Notes: a model not told the origin generated them from the letters alone. Positions 33,675-41,560 are shown, numbered from the stretch's first letter. The stretch is DNA of 64,000 bases from Streptomyces sp. NBC_00239 (GCF_036194065.1 NZ_CP108095.1:2294001-2358000); one strand, 5' to 3'. A program made the numbers and translations.

Positions 33675-33853
33675 CGGGCGCGTTCCCGCGGGGCGCGGGC
33701 GTTGGTGCTGGGGGCTGGGGGCAGGGGGCTGGTGATGCCGGGTCCGTTGGCGCCGCGGACCGGCGGGAGCCGGTTGTGCAGCGTGCCGGGGCCGGTGGTG
33801 CCGGGGCCGTTGGCGCCGCGAACCGGTGGTCCGGGAGCCGGTGGTGCCGGGGA

Positions 33854-34069
33854 TCAGTCCCAGGGGTCGTTGGCGTGGCTCGCGGTGGGGCTGGGGGCGG
33901 GGGTGGCCTGCTGCTCGGAGCCGGATTCCAGCGGGGCGTTGCGGGTGACCTGCGGCGGGCCGGCGGGGGTCGTGGTGTCGTCGGCCTGGGCGGCCTGGGT
34001 CCCGAGCACGGCGGCGCCGGCGACGGCGACGGTCAGCAGAGCGGTGCGGAAGGCCTTGGTCAGGCTCAT
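33854..34069 (-). CDS. Small secreted protein
   Basis: 71 residues. MSLTKAFRTALLTVAVAGAA followed by VLGTQAAQA is a signal peptide with a canonical A-Q-A site. The about 42-residue mature part (DDTTTPAGPPQVTRNAPLES...NDPWD) is hydrophilic with Thr/Pro/Ser repeats and no Cys. The family resembles short exported peptides often found beside AfsR-like genes in Streptomyces; function unknown. It is convergent with the AfsR-like gene. SARP-type box 2 lies 90 nt upstream on its strand. Confidence 0.7.
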   Translation of the reverse strand: MSLTKAFRTALLTVAVAGAAVLGTQAAQADDTTTPAGPPQVTRNAPLESGSEQQATPAPSPTASHANDPWD

Positions 34070-34158
34070 CGGGGTGGGTCCCTTCGGCTGTGTGGTGCGC
34101 TTCGTTCTCTGTGGGCACCACGCTAGGAAGTCCGGGAATCCCCCCACCGTCTCCGCCC

Positions 34159-34176
34159 CTATCGCCGGGTTATCAC
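34159..34176 (-). promoter_or_regulatory. SARP-type direct-repeat box 2
   Basis: On the minus strand GTGATAA (34176-34170), 4 nt, GCGATAG (34165-34159), 11-bp period, oriented towards the small secreted protein gene. Over 18 bp it differs from box 1 only in the last base of the first heptamer and within the spacer. Confidence 0.55.
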
Positions 34177-34285
34177 CGCCCGAACCGGTTTTGGCATGTG
34201 CGGATAGGCGGGCCGCCGACGCCGGGCGGAGACAGCGGATCGGAGATAGCGGCAGGCGCCCCGTCAACCCGTGGCCATTGGTCGG

Positions 34286-34303
34286 GTGATGCCCCGCCGA
34301 TAG
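34286..34303 (+). promoter_or_regulatory. SARP-type direct-repeat box 3
   Basis: On the plus strand GTGATGC (34286-34292), 4 nt, CCGATAG (34297-34303), 11-bp period, oriented towards the XRE-STAND regulator 109 nt downstream. A weak -10 (GACGAT) lies 9-10 bp further on, close to the 8-bp spacing usual for SARP sites. Confidence 0.5.
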
Positions 34304-34411
34304 CGCGGTTCGGACGATGGGAACAGGAACCGGGCCGCGGCCACCCCACGAAGGAGGGGCGTCGGCCTGCACCTGGCCACGGGTTCCCCACCACGACTCG
34401 CGGGAGCGCAT

Positions 34412-35863
34412 ATGAGCACCATCAGCCCGGCCACCGCACCGGCCGCGGACCCCTCCGCGGCACCCGAAACCTCGCAGGTCGGGACACTCATACGGGGCCA
34501 CCGGCTGCGCATCGGCCTCACTCAGCGGGAGCTGGCCGACCTGTCCACGATCAGTGTGCGCGCCATCCGCGACCTGGAGCAGGGCAAGGCCCGCCGCCCG
34601 CGGACCGACACGGTCAGGCTGATCGCCGACGCACTGCGGCTGGGCCCGCGGGCCCGTACCGCGCTGGAGGCCGCGGCCCAGCAGGGCCGGTGCGGCGGCT
34701 CGGCGGGGGCCGCCCTCGACGCGGAGTCCCCGGCGCCGCCGACCGCTCTGCACGGGCTGACCGGCCGGGAGGCGGAGACCGAGGTGATGGTGCGGGAGCT
34801 GTCCTCCGGCGCCGAGCGGCTGGTGAACGTGGTGGGCCTGAGCGGGGTCGGCAAGACCCGGCTGGCCCTGGAGGTGGCCAACCGGCTGCACGCGGCGGGA
34901 CTGCTGTCGGTGCTGTGGCACGCCTTCCCGGGGGCGGCCCGCGACTATCTCGCCGCGGACACCGGCCCCGGGCAGCAGATCGTACGGGCCGGGGTGGTGC
35001 ACCTCTTCGAGTCCGGGCCGTCCGACGGGGCGTCGGAGCTGGCCGAACTCCTGGGTGACCGTGCCGTGTTGCTGGTGCTGGACGGGGCTCCGGAGCGGGC
35101 GCCGCGGTTCGACCGGCTGACCCGGCTGATGCGGGACTGCCCGGGGCTGCGGCTGCTGGTCACCTCCGAGCAGCCGTGGCAGGTGCCGGGTGAACGGCCC
35201 TTCCTCCTGGCGCCCCTGGAGGTTCCGGCCGCGGCCGAGCCCGTGTCCGGCGACAGACCCGACGCGGCCGGCGTGGCCGGGTCGGCCTCCGTACGTCTGT
35301 TCCTGGACCATGTGCGGCGGGTGCGGCCGGAGTTCGCGCCGTCGGCCGCGGACCTGGCGGAGGTTGCCCGGATCTGCCGGCGGCTGGACGGGCATCCGAT
35401 GGCGCTGGGCGCGGCGGCCTCCTGGCTCGCGGTGTGCGACCTGCCCACCCTGTCCCGGTCCCTGGACCGGGACCCCGGCCCGCTGCTGGACCACCTGGCC
35501 GGGGGTGACGGGGGGCGCCGCTTCCAGGACGCGCTGCACCGCGGACTGGCGCGCCTGACCTCCGGACACCGGGCGCTGCTGGCCGCGCTGTGCGCCGCCC
35601 CCGAGGGCGAGTTCGGGCTCGACGAGGTGGTCGGGCTCACCGGGCTCGGGCTGCCCGAGTGCGGCCGGATGGTGCGCGACCTGCTGATCGGCGGGGTGAT
35701 CCGGCCCAGTCACGAGGCCGGCCGGTCCCGGTTCCGGGTCCTTCAGCTGGTCCGCGCCTTCCGGGCGGAGCACCGCCCGGAGGACTCCGCGCACTCCGGG
35801 CACGCCGGACCGGCGGGGCCGCGCGGCGTGGCCCCGACCGCGCTGGCCGCCGCCGCGCGCTGA
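34412..35863 (+). CDS. XRE-type HTH / STAND ATPase regulator
   Basis: 483 residues. An N-terminal Cro/CI helix-turn-helix (VGTLIRGHRLRIGLTQRELADLSTISVRAIRDLEQGKARRPRTDTVRLIADALRLG, about 23-80) is joined to an NB-ARC-like ATPase with NVVGLSGVGKTRLALEVANRL (Walker A about 142-150) and VLLVLDGAPERAPRFDRL (Walker B-like). An LCD-type winged helix near the end follows (LVRDLLIGGVIRPSHEAGRSRFRVLQLVRAFR-like). Such HTH-AAA proteins act as pathway activators beside NRPS/PKS clusters. TPRs are absent, so it is shorter than the LuxR/AfsR-type STAND regulators. It is followed by the first carrier-protein gene after 139 nt. Confidence 0.88.
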   Translation: MSTISPATAPAADPSAAPETSQVGTLIRGHRLRIGLTQRELADLSTISVRAIRDLEQGKARRPRTDTVRLIADALRLGPRARTALEAAAQQGRCGGSAGAALDAESPAPPTALHGLTGREAETEVMVRELSSGAERLVNVVGLSGVGKTRLALEVANRLHAAGLLSVLWHAFPGAARDYLAADTGPGQQIVRAGVVHLFESGPSDGASELAELLGDRAVLLVLDGAPERAPRFDRLTRLMRDCPGLRLLVTSEQPWQVPGERPFLLAPLEVPAAAEPVSGDRPDAAGVAGSASVRLFLDHVRRVRPEFAPSAADLAEVARICRRLDGHPMALGAAASWLAVCDLPTLSRSLDRDPGPLLDHLAGGDGGRRFQDALHRGLARLTSGHRALLAALCAAPEGEFGLDEVVGLTGLGLPECGRMVRDLLIGGVIRPSHEAGRSRFRVLQLVRAFRAEHRPEDSAHSGHAGPAGPRGVAPTALAAAAR

Positions 35864-36002
35864 ACTGCTGCCGTAATGCCGGAACAACTGCCGCCCGCGG
35901 CAGGGCACCCGGGTTTGGATGACACCGGCCGGGCGGTGCGCGGAACGCCCCCGGCGACGGCCGTGTGCCCGCACCCCCCGTGATCACACAAGGAGCTCTC
36001 CC

Positions 36003-36863
36003 ATGGCGTCCGACCCTGGCACCGCACCCGGTCCGACCGCTTGCCGTTCCGTCGGCATCCGCCTCGATCCCACGCCCCCCGGCACCCGTCTCCACCACGT
36101 CGGAGACACCGCGTACGGGGACTCCGAGGGCAGGTTCCCGGGCGCCCGCCGCGCCGGGGGGCGGATCGGGGCCCGCGGAATCAGCATCGACCCGGCGGAC
36201 GTCGAGGCCGTCCTCACCAGCCATCCGCGGATCGCCCGGGCCGCGGTGACCACCTGCCCGGACCGCCACGGCATCCCGCAGCTCGTCGCGCACGTCACGG
36301 CCCGAGCCGATTCCGAAGGCGGAGACGGAGACGGAGACGGCAGCGGCAGCGAGGCCGAGGGCGGAGGCGAACGCCGGGACGAAGCCGGACCGGACGCCCG
36401 GTCCGGAGCCGCGGCCGCCCGGGTGCCGGGGCCGCAGGAGATCCGCACGTGGCTGCGCACCCTGCTGCCGGACCACCTGGTCCCGTACTCCGTCACGGTC
36501 CTCGACCGCCTCCCGCTCACCGCGAACGGCGCGATCGACGAACGGGCGCTGCCCACCCCGGTGCCCGGCGCCGCCGACGGCCGCACTCCGCACACACCGC
36601 TGGAGGAGATGCTCCGCGCACTGTTCACGGAGTTGCTGGCCGCCCCCGCGCCGCCGGCCGTCGACGACGACTTCTTCGACCTCGGCGGCCGCTCACTCCT
36701 CGCCGCCCGGCTCGCCAGTCGCGTCAGCACGGTCCTCGGCACCCGGGTCACGGTCCGCGACGTCTTCCAGAGCCCGACGCCCGCGCTCCTCGCCGAACGC
36801 CTCACCACCCGGGGACGCCGGTGCGCCCCCCAGCCCGCGGCCGCCGCGCCCGCGGCCGGATGA
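36003..36863 (+). CDS. Free-standing NRPS fragment: adenylation C-terminal subdomain plus carrier domain
   Basis: 286 residues from ATG with AAGGAG 9 nt upstream. Seen: residues about 30-75 match the A8 hinge of adenylation domains in degenerate form (VGDTAYGDSEGRFPGAR..., ISIDPADVEAVLTSHPRIARAAVT). An acidic/Gly-rich insert follows (about 100-140), then VPYSVTVLDRLPLTANGAIDERALP, the A10 motif, in which the catalytic Lys of NGKxDR is replaced (NGAIDE). Residues about 200-275 are a peptidyl carrier domain with the pantetheine Ser in DDDFFDLGGRSLLAARL. The large A core (A1-A7) is absent, so it cannot activate an amino acid by itself. It may serve only as a carrier, or be a relic. It is the first gene of the rightward biosynthetic block. 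Confidence 0.85.
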   Translation: MASDPGTAPGPTACRSVGIRLDPTPPGTRLHHVGDTAYGDSEGRFPGARRAGGRIGARGISIDPADVEAVLTSHPRIARAAVTTCPDRHGIPQLVAHVTARADSEGGDGDGDGSGSEAEGGGERRDEAGPDARSGAAAARVPGPQEIRTWLRTLLPDHLVPYSVTVLDRLPLTANGAIDERALPTPVPGAADGRTPHTPLEEMLRALFTELLAAPAPPAVDDDFFDLGGRSLLAARLASRVSTVLGTRVTVRDVFQSPTPALLAERLTTRGRRCAPQPAAAAPAAG

Positions 36864-36948
36864 GCCCGGCCGTTTCTTCCGGACCCCGCCTGACCCGGGA
36901 CTCTCCCCCGGCCGGGCCGTCTCTTCCGGATCCCGCCTGACCCGGGAC
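36864..36948. repeat. Direct repeat after the A-subdomain/carrier gene
   Basis: Two copies of a 38-bp sequence (36864-36901 and 36911-36948) with only a few differences, the first beginning directly after the stop codon. Each contains CTTCCGG and CCCGCCTGACCCGGGAC. The rest of the 307-bp gap to 37170 holds the 10-bp iterons listed separately and no gene. Confidence 0.8.
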
Positions 36949-37106
36949 GCCGGGCCCCGCACCTCGCCGCGTACCGTGGCACGGGCCGCGGCCTGTGCCC
37001 GAGCCCGAGCCGCCGTGCGGGGAGGTTGGGGAAACGCGCGGCCGTTGCCGGTGCCGCATGGGATCGTTCGATTCGGTGAGGATGCCGGACGACGCGCGAT
37101 CCACGC

Positions 37107-37146
37107 GGGAACGAGCGGGAACGAGCGGCAACAAGTGGGAACGAGC
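37107..37146. repeat. Four 10-bp iterons upstream of the small Gly-rich gene
   Basis: GGGAACGAGC, GGGAACGAGC, GGCAACAAGT, GGGAACGAGC in immediate succession (37107-37146), ending 24 nt before the ATG at 37171. The 10-bp spacing places the units on one DNA face, which would suit a regulator site. Simple slippage is the alternative. Confidence 0.7.
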
Positions 37147-37170
37147 GCGCACGGGGCACGAGGGGGCCGG

Positions 37171-37437
37171 ATGACGGATGCGGACGGGACGGCAGGCGGC
37201 GGGCCGCGGTTCGGCGCGGGTCGCCCGGGCGGGACGAGCGGGCTCGCCGACCACGCCGCGCACGAGGACACGGTCCGGCCGGCGCCGCGCCGGACGGACC
37301 CGGCCCACCGGGCCGTTGCGTTCGCCGCGACGGACGCGGCCGGCGGCTCGGACGCGACCGCGTGGGCCGGGGGATCAGGCACGCCCGGACCGGGCGCCGG
37401 ATCCGCCGGGTCCGTGGACGTGGGCGACGAGGAGTAG
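37171..37437 (+). CDS. Small Gly/Ala/Asp-rich disordered protein
   Basis: 88 residues from ATG at 37171. The sequence is almost entirely Gly, Ala, Asp, Thr and Pro with scattered His/Arg (GPRFGAGRPGGTSG, GGSGTPGPGAGSAGSVDVGDEE), shows no predicted fold, and has no signal peptide. It ends 3 nt before the GTG of the protease gene, whose ribosome-binding site (GAGGAG) lies inside its last codons. That coupling is the main reason to believe it is translated. Confidence 0.5.
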   Translation: MTDADGTAGGGPRFGAGRPGGTSGLADHAAHEDTVRPAPRRTDPAHRAVAFAATDAAGGSDATAWAGGSGTPGPGAGSAGSVDVGDEE

Positions 37438-37440
37438 GCG

Positions 37441-38712
37441 GTGGACCTGGACCGCCGGGTGCAGGTGCGGCTGCACCGAACGGGAGGCGACGGCACGGGC
37501 TTCGGCTCCGGATATCTGATCGCGCCGCGGCTCGTGCTGACGGCCGGTCATGTCGTCGCGGGGCCGGGCACGGTGTCGGTGTGCCTGCCGGGCCGCGGCC
37601 CGGAGCGCTTCCCCGCCGTCGTGCGCTGGTACCGGCGGGACGCGCGGACCGATACCGCCCTGCTGGAAGTGTCCGAGGAGCGCGGGTGGCTGCCGCCCGA
37701 GTCACTGGCGGGCCTACGGGCCCGTACGCCGCAGCGCTGGGGCGCGATGATCGGGCCCCGGCCACTGTCCGTGACGACCCACGGCTTCCCGCGCGTGCGG
37801 CGCGAAGCCGAGGCCGGCGGGCCGCAGGACGAGCAGGTGGAGGTCACGCTCCGGCCCGGCGCGGGCTCGCTCGCGGGCCGCTACGAACTGGTCGGGGCGG
37901 ACGCGCCGGTCCCCGGGCAGCTGCCGCTGCCGGCCGGAGGCACCCTGTGGTCGGGCATGTCCGGGGCCGCGGTGCTCGCCGGCGACCTGCTGTGCGGGGT
38001 GGTCCGGCGGGACCGGCAGGCGGGCGGCGGCACCCGGCTCACCGCCACCCCCGCGGCCGTGCTGCTGGCCGACCCGGAATTCCGCGCGCACGTCGGCGCG
38101 CACACCGGCCGGGAGCCGTGGGTCGAGCCCGCCGAACCGGCCCGGCTGCTGTCACCCGCCGAGTGGGACGACGACCTGCGCTCCCCCGCGATGCCGCCGG
38201 GCGCGGAGGCCGAAGCCGTCGGCTTCCGCGGCCGGCACGAGGAGCTGCGCGTGCTGGCCGCGTGGTGCGCGGACCCGGCGCCGTTCGCCGTGCACGTACT
38301 GACGGGTCCCGGCGGCCGGGGCACGTCCCGGCCGGCCCGGCAACTGGCCGGGATGCTGCGCCGGACCGGCTGGGTGACCGGCCGCCTCCGCCCGGACCTG
38401 CGGGACGTTCCGGCGGCGCCGCCCGGCGGCCCCGGTGCTCCGGCCGCGGCACGGCCGGGCTTCGCGCACGAGGACGGGCCGGACCTGAGCACGCTGGACA
38501 CCCACCACTGGCTGCTGCTGGTCGTCGACGACGCCGACACGCGCCCGCAGGTGGTCCGTCGGCTCGTCGAGCACCTGAGCACCACCCGCCACCGGGTGCG
38601 GCTCCTGCTGCTGGCCCGCTCCGACGGGGAGTGGCGTACGGACGTCATGGGGGCGTCGGCGCAGTGCCGGCACCTGCTCGCGCGTGCGCCGGTGCACGTG
38701 ACGACGGCCTGA
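37441..38712 (+). CDS. Trypsin-like serine protease joined to a truncated STAND-type NTPase segment
   Basis: 423 residues. The N-terminal chymotrypsin-like domain has an intact triad: His37 in LVLTAGHVV, Asp71 in RTDTALLEV and Ser174 in WSGMSGAAVL. There is no signal peptide, so it is cytoplasmic. From about 255 an NTPase begins (GFRGRHEELRVLAAW, VHVLTGPGGRGTSRPARQLAGML), but the P-loop Lys is gone (GGRGTS where GGxGKS is expected). The protein ends soon after a Walker B-like LLLVVDDADTRPQVVRRLVEHL. Family members normally run on through a full NB-ARC/TPR region of more than 800 residues, so this is a shortened, probably non-ATP-binding version. Its role inside a peptide cluster is unclear; it may process a product, act in self-protection, or be unrelated. 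Confidence 0.75.
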   Translation: MDLDRRVQVRLHRTGGDGTGFGSGYLIAPRLVLTAGHVVAGPGTVSVCLPGRGPERFPAVVRWYRRDARTDTALLEVSEERGWLPPESLAGLRARTPQRWGAMIGPRPLSVTTHGFPRVRREAEAGGPQDEQVEVTLRPGAGSLAGRYELVGADAPVPGQLPLPAGGTLWSGMSGAAVLAGDLLCGVVRRDRQAGGGTRLTATPAAVLLADPEFRAHVGAHTGREPWVEPAEPARLLSPAEWDDDLRSPAMPPGAEAEAVGFRGRHEELRVLAAWCADPAPFAVHVLTGPGGRGTSRPARQLAGMLRRTGWVTGRLRPDLRDVPAAPPGGPGAPAAARPGFAHEDGPDLSTLDTHHWLLLVVDDADTRPQVVRRLVEHLSTTRHRVRLLLLARSDGEWRTDVMGASAQCRHLLARAPVHVTTA

Positions 38713-38926
38713 CCGCGGAAGCTTCCGGTGCGGCCCGGCTCTGCGCCCCGCACCGGAAGAGAGGTGGTCGCAGGCGGCAGTACGCGCCCGCATTCTGCCG
38801 CGCGGACTGCCCGCCGCGGCCGGGGCCCGCGCCTAGCCTGAGGGCACGGAGGCGAGCGGAACGGACACCACCGTCCCCCCGAATCCGCAGTCCGCACCCT
38901 CGCGCCCCCGCCTGGAGGTTCCCACG

Positions 38927-39367
38927 ATGCCCGCACCCGAGCCAGAGCTCCTCGACCGCGGACCGTCGGTTCGGCCCGGACCGCCCGTCCCGGAGCGGAT
39001 CGGCGCCCGGATCGCGACGGATCCCGACCGGCAGGCTCCTGCGCCCGGGTCGGACCGTACGACGTGCACCGGGCCGGCGGTGGGGGCTGCGGCGTCGGGG
39101 GACCGGGTCGCGCCCCATCAGGAGCTGCTCCAGGAGCTGTTCGCGGTGGCGCTCGGGATCGAACGGGTCGTCGGTCCCGACGAGGACTTCTTCTCCATCG
39201 GCGGGCGCTCGATGTCGGGCGTGCGGCTCACGAACCGGATCCGCGCCCTGCTGGGGGTCGAGGTCCGCATCCGCGACCTGTTCCTGGCACCCACCCCGGC
39301 CCTGCTCGCCCGCCGGATCCACGACTCCCCGGAGCACCCGGCGAACGGTCCCCTGAAAAATCCCTGA
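38927..39367 (+). CDS. Stand-alone peptidyl carrier protein
   Basis: 146 residues from ATG with GGAGG 8 nt upstream. Residues 1-60 are a disordered Pro-rich lead. Residues about 66-135 form one carrier domain: LLQELFAVALGIERVVGPDEDFFSIGGRSMSGVRLTNRIRALLGVEVRIRDLFLAPTPALLARRI, with the phosphopantetheine Ser in GGRSM. No catalytic domain is attached, so an amino acid must be loaded in trans. It directly precedes the glutamate mutase genes, across a 36-bp palindrome, and the PPTase gene is downstream. It probably holds a precursor while it is modified or passed to module 1 of the NRPS (inference). Confidence 0.88.
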   Translation: MPAPEPELLDRGPSVRPGPPVPERIGARIATDPDRQAPAPGSDRTTCTGPAVGAAASGDRVAPHQELLQELFAVALGIERVVGPDEDFFSIGGRSMSGVRLTNRIRALLGVEVRIRDLFLAPTPALLARRIHDSPEHPANGPLKNP

Positions 39368-39648
39368 AAAATCCCTGAACGGTTCCGAAGGTTCCGGCTT
39401 TCCGGTATGCCGCCCGAGATTCGAATCGGTGACACATCACGCGCCCGGGCCGTGTTTCGCAGAATTCTGCGAAACACGGCCCTTTCGCCGTGTCCCGACC
39501 GCCGCGACCCGACCGCCTCCACCTGCCCCGACCGCTCCCACCTGCTCCTTCCGTCCACGCGGCACATCCGTGCCGAGCACCACCGACTTCCCTCATTCTG
39601 CCGCCGCAACTTCCCCTCTCGCGTGCGTACCGCAATTACTTTCGAGCC
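39368..39648. other. Gene-free interval before the glutamate mutase genes
   Basis: 281 bp. It holds a short repeat CCCTGAAAAAT just after the carrier-protein stop, the 36-bp perfect palindrome at 39447-39482, and a pyrimidine-rich stretch up to the ATG at 39649. No convincing promoter was found by eye, although the mutase operon must be read through or started here. Confidence 0.4.
39447..39482. terminator. 36-bp perfect palindrome (terminator or operator)
   Basis: From GGGCCGTGTTTCGCAGAA to its exact complement, 39447-39482, with no unpaired centre. As RNA it would form a 16-bp stem with an AATT loop, followed by CTTTCG. It lies 79 nt after the carrier-protein stop and 166 nt before glmS, so it could end the upstream transcript or attenuate the mutase operon. 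Confidence 0.75.
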
Positions 39649-40068
39649 ATGAAGATTCTGCTGACCGGCACGGCATCCGATTCCCACACCTGGAATCTGG
39701 TCTATCTGCAGCTCTTTCTCGAAGAGCTCGGGCACCGGGTCGTCAACCTCGGCCCGTGTGTCACGGACGACCTCCTCGCGTCGGCCTGCCACCAGCATGC
39801 GCCCGGCCTCGTGGTCATCAGCAGTGTCAACGGCCACGGCTATCGCGACGGCCTCTCCGCGGTACGGCGGCTGCGCGCCGAGCCCGGTCTGGGCGGCGTC
39901 CCCGTCGTCATCGGCGGGAAGCTCGGCGTCGCCGGGACGCAGGACCCCGAGCGGGCGGAGCAGTTGCGCGAGGCGGGCTGCGACGCCGTGTTCGACGACG
40001 GCGCCGTGAACGCGCTGCGCACCTTCGTCGCCGACATCGAGGCCTTGTCCGATCGGGCCACGGCATGA
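39649..40068 (+). CDS. glmS: Glutamate mutase (methylaspartate mutase) cobalamin-binding S subunit
   Basis: 139 residues, the usual size. B12-binding fold: MKILLTGTASDSHTWNLVYL, where His in D-S-H-T-W-N is the lower axial cobalt ligand (the classical DxHxxG here ends in Asn); VVISSVNGHGYRDGL; and VVIGGKLGVAGTQDPERAEQLREAGCDAVFDDG. With the E subunit it rearranges L-glutamate to threo-3-methyl-L-aspartate using adenosylcobalamin. The TGA stop overlaps the ATG of the E subunit (ATGA). In actinomycete clusters this pair supplies 3-methylaspartate to peptides or amide-macrolactams (family knowledge). Confidence 0.9.
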   Translation: MKILLTGTASDSHTWNLVYLQLFLEELGHRVVNLGPCVTDDLLASACHQHAPGLVVISSVNGHGYRDGLSAVRRLRAEPGLGGVPVVIGGKLGVAGTQDPERAEQLREAGCDAVFDDGAVNALRTFVADIEALSDRATA

Positions 40069-41456
40069 CCGGTTCCACGCTCACCCCGCCCGCCCGGGCA
40101 GCGGCCGGGGCTGCCCCGGACCCCCACGACGCCGCCCCCGTACCGTCGTTCGGCGCCTTCGTCGCGGAGGCGGCCGCCGCCGGCCGGCTCGTCGTCCAGC
40201 CCCGGATGGGTTTCTGCGACCCGCGGCTGATGCGGACCGGCCTGGAGCGGACCAAGGCGGCCGCGGCCACCACCGTGGGCACCCTCACCATCGATAGTTA
40301 CACCCGCGTCGGTGACGTGGCCGCCGCCCGCGCCTCCCTCGCCGAGGGCGTGCCGCTCAACGGCTACCCGATCGCCACGCACCCCACCGACCGGACCCGC
40401 GGCCTCCTCGACGGAGTGCTGGACGAGACCTTCCCGGTCCAGGTCCGGCACGGCTCGTCCCGCCCCGAGGCGATCATCCGTGCGCTGACCGCCGCGGGCC
40501 TCGACGCCACCGAGGGCGGACCGGTCTCGTACTGCCTCCCGTACGGACGCACCCCGCTCGGCGAGTCGGTGGACAACTGGGCCCGCGGCTGCGAACTGCT
40601 CGCCGCCCTGGTACCCGCCCCCCGGGTCCCGCACCTGGAGAGCTTCGGCGGCTGCATGCTCGGCCAACTGTGCCCGCCCGGGCTGCTGGTGGCGATCAGC
40701 CTGCTGGAGGGGATGTTCTTCGCCCAACACGGCATCCGCAGCGTCTCGCTGAGTTACGCCCAGCAGACCGACCCCGGCCAGGACGAGGAGGCCGTGCGCG
40801 CGCTGCGCCGGCTGGCCGCCGAGTTCCTGCCGCCCGAGGTGGACCGGCACGTGGTGCTCTACACGTACATGGGGGTGTACCCGCGCACCGAGCACGGGGC
40901 GGTCCGGCTGCTGGAGGCGTCCGCTCAGCTGGCCGTACGGGCCGGCGCGCACCGCCTGATCGTGAAGACCGCGGCGGAGGCCCACCGGATCCCGACCGTC
41001 GACGAGAACGTCCGCGCACTCGAAACCGCCGCCTCCACCGCCGTTCTGACGGAGCATCCGCCGACCGCGCGGGCGGACGAGGACAGCGAGGTGTACGCCG
41101 AGGCCCGGGCGTTCGTGGAGGCGGTGCTGGACATCGGTGCGGACACCGGGCGGGCGCTGCGGACCGCGTTCGCGCGCGGCTACCTCGACGTCCCGTTCTG
41201 CCTGCACCCCGACAACGCGGGCCGCTCCCGCAGCTTCGTGGACTCCCGCGGCCGGCTGCGCTGGTCGGACGCGGGCGCGATGCCGGTGGCGCCCTCCCTG
41301 GTGGCCGGCGGCCGGTCCGCACTGACCGCGGACGGCCTGCTCGCGGCGGTCCACGGGGTCGCGAGCCGCTTCGACGCATTCGCCCCGGAACCGTCGTCCG
41401 GGTCCGCGCCGGGCGCGGCGCCCGCCGCACGCACCGACCCGGCCCTCACGCACTGA
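40065..41456 (+). CDS. glmE: Glutamate mutase E (catalytic) subunit
   Basis: 463 residues, translationally coupled to glmS. It is a TIM-barrel mutase: GFCDPRLMRTGLERTKAAAATTVGTLTIDSYTRVGD, PLNGYPIATHPTDRTRGLLDGVLDETFPVQVRHGSSRPEAIIRALTAAGLDATEGGPVSYCLPYGRTPLGESVDNW (the substrate-binding Arg-rich region, including VQVRHGSSRP), FGGCMLGQLCPPGLLVAISLLEGMFF, and AGAHRLIVKTAAEAHRIPT. It binds glutamate and completes the B12 enzyme. The C-terminus carries a short Ser/Pro/Ala extension. No decarboxylase or methylaspartate ammonia-lyase gene accompanies it, so the product is likely used intact. Confidence 0.93.
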   Translation: MTGSTLTPPARAAAGAAPDPHDAAPVPSFGAFVAEAAAAGRLVVQPRMGFCDPRLMRTGLERTKAAAATTVGTLTIDSYTRVGDVAAARASLAEGVPLNGYPIATHPTDRTRGLLDGVLDETFPVQVRHGSSRPEAIIRALTAAGLDATEGGPVSYCLPYGRTPLGESVDNWARGCELLAALVPAPRVPHLESFGGCMLGQLCPPGLLVAISLLEGMFFAQHGIRSVSLSYAQQTDPGQDEEAVRALRRLAAEFLPPEVDRHVVLYTYMGVYPRTEHGAVRLLEASAQLAVRAGAHRLIVKTAAEAHRIPTVDENVRALETAASTAVLTEHPPTARADEDSEVYAEARAFVEAVLDIGADTGRALRTAFARGYLDVPFCLHPDNAGRSRSFVDSRGRLRWSDAGAMPVAPSLVAGGRSALTADGLLAAVHGVASRFDAFAPEPSSGSAPGAAPAARTDPALTH

Positions 41457-41560
41457 CGCCGGGCACCCGCCCCACCCGCCCGTCCCGTCCACCCGCTCCG
41501 TCCGCCCGCTCCGCGCCACCTCTTGCCCTTCGTCCCTGAGACCCTTGAACGGGAGTAGCC

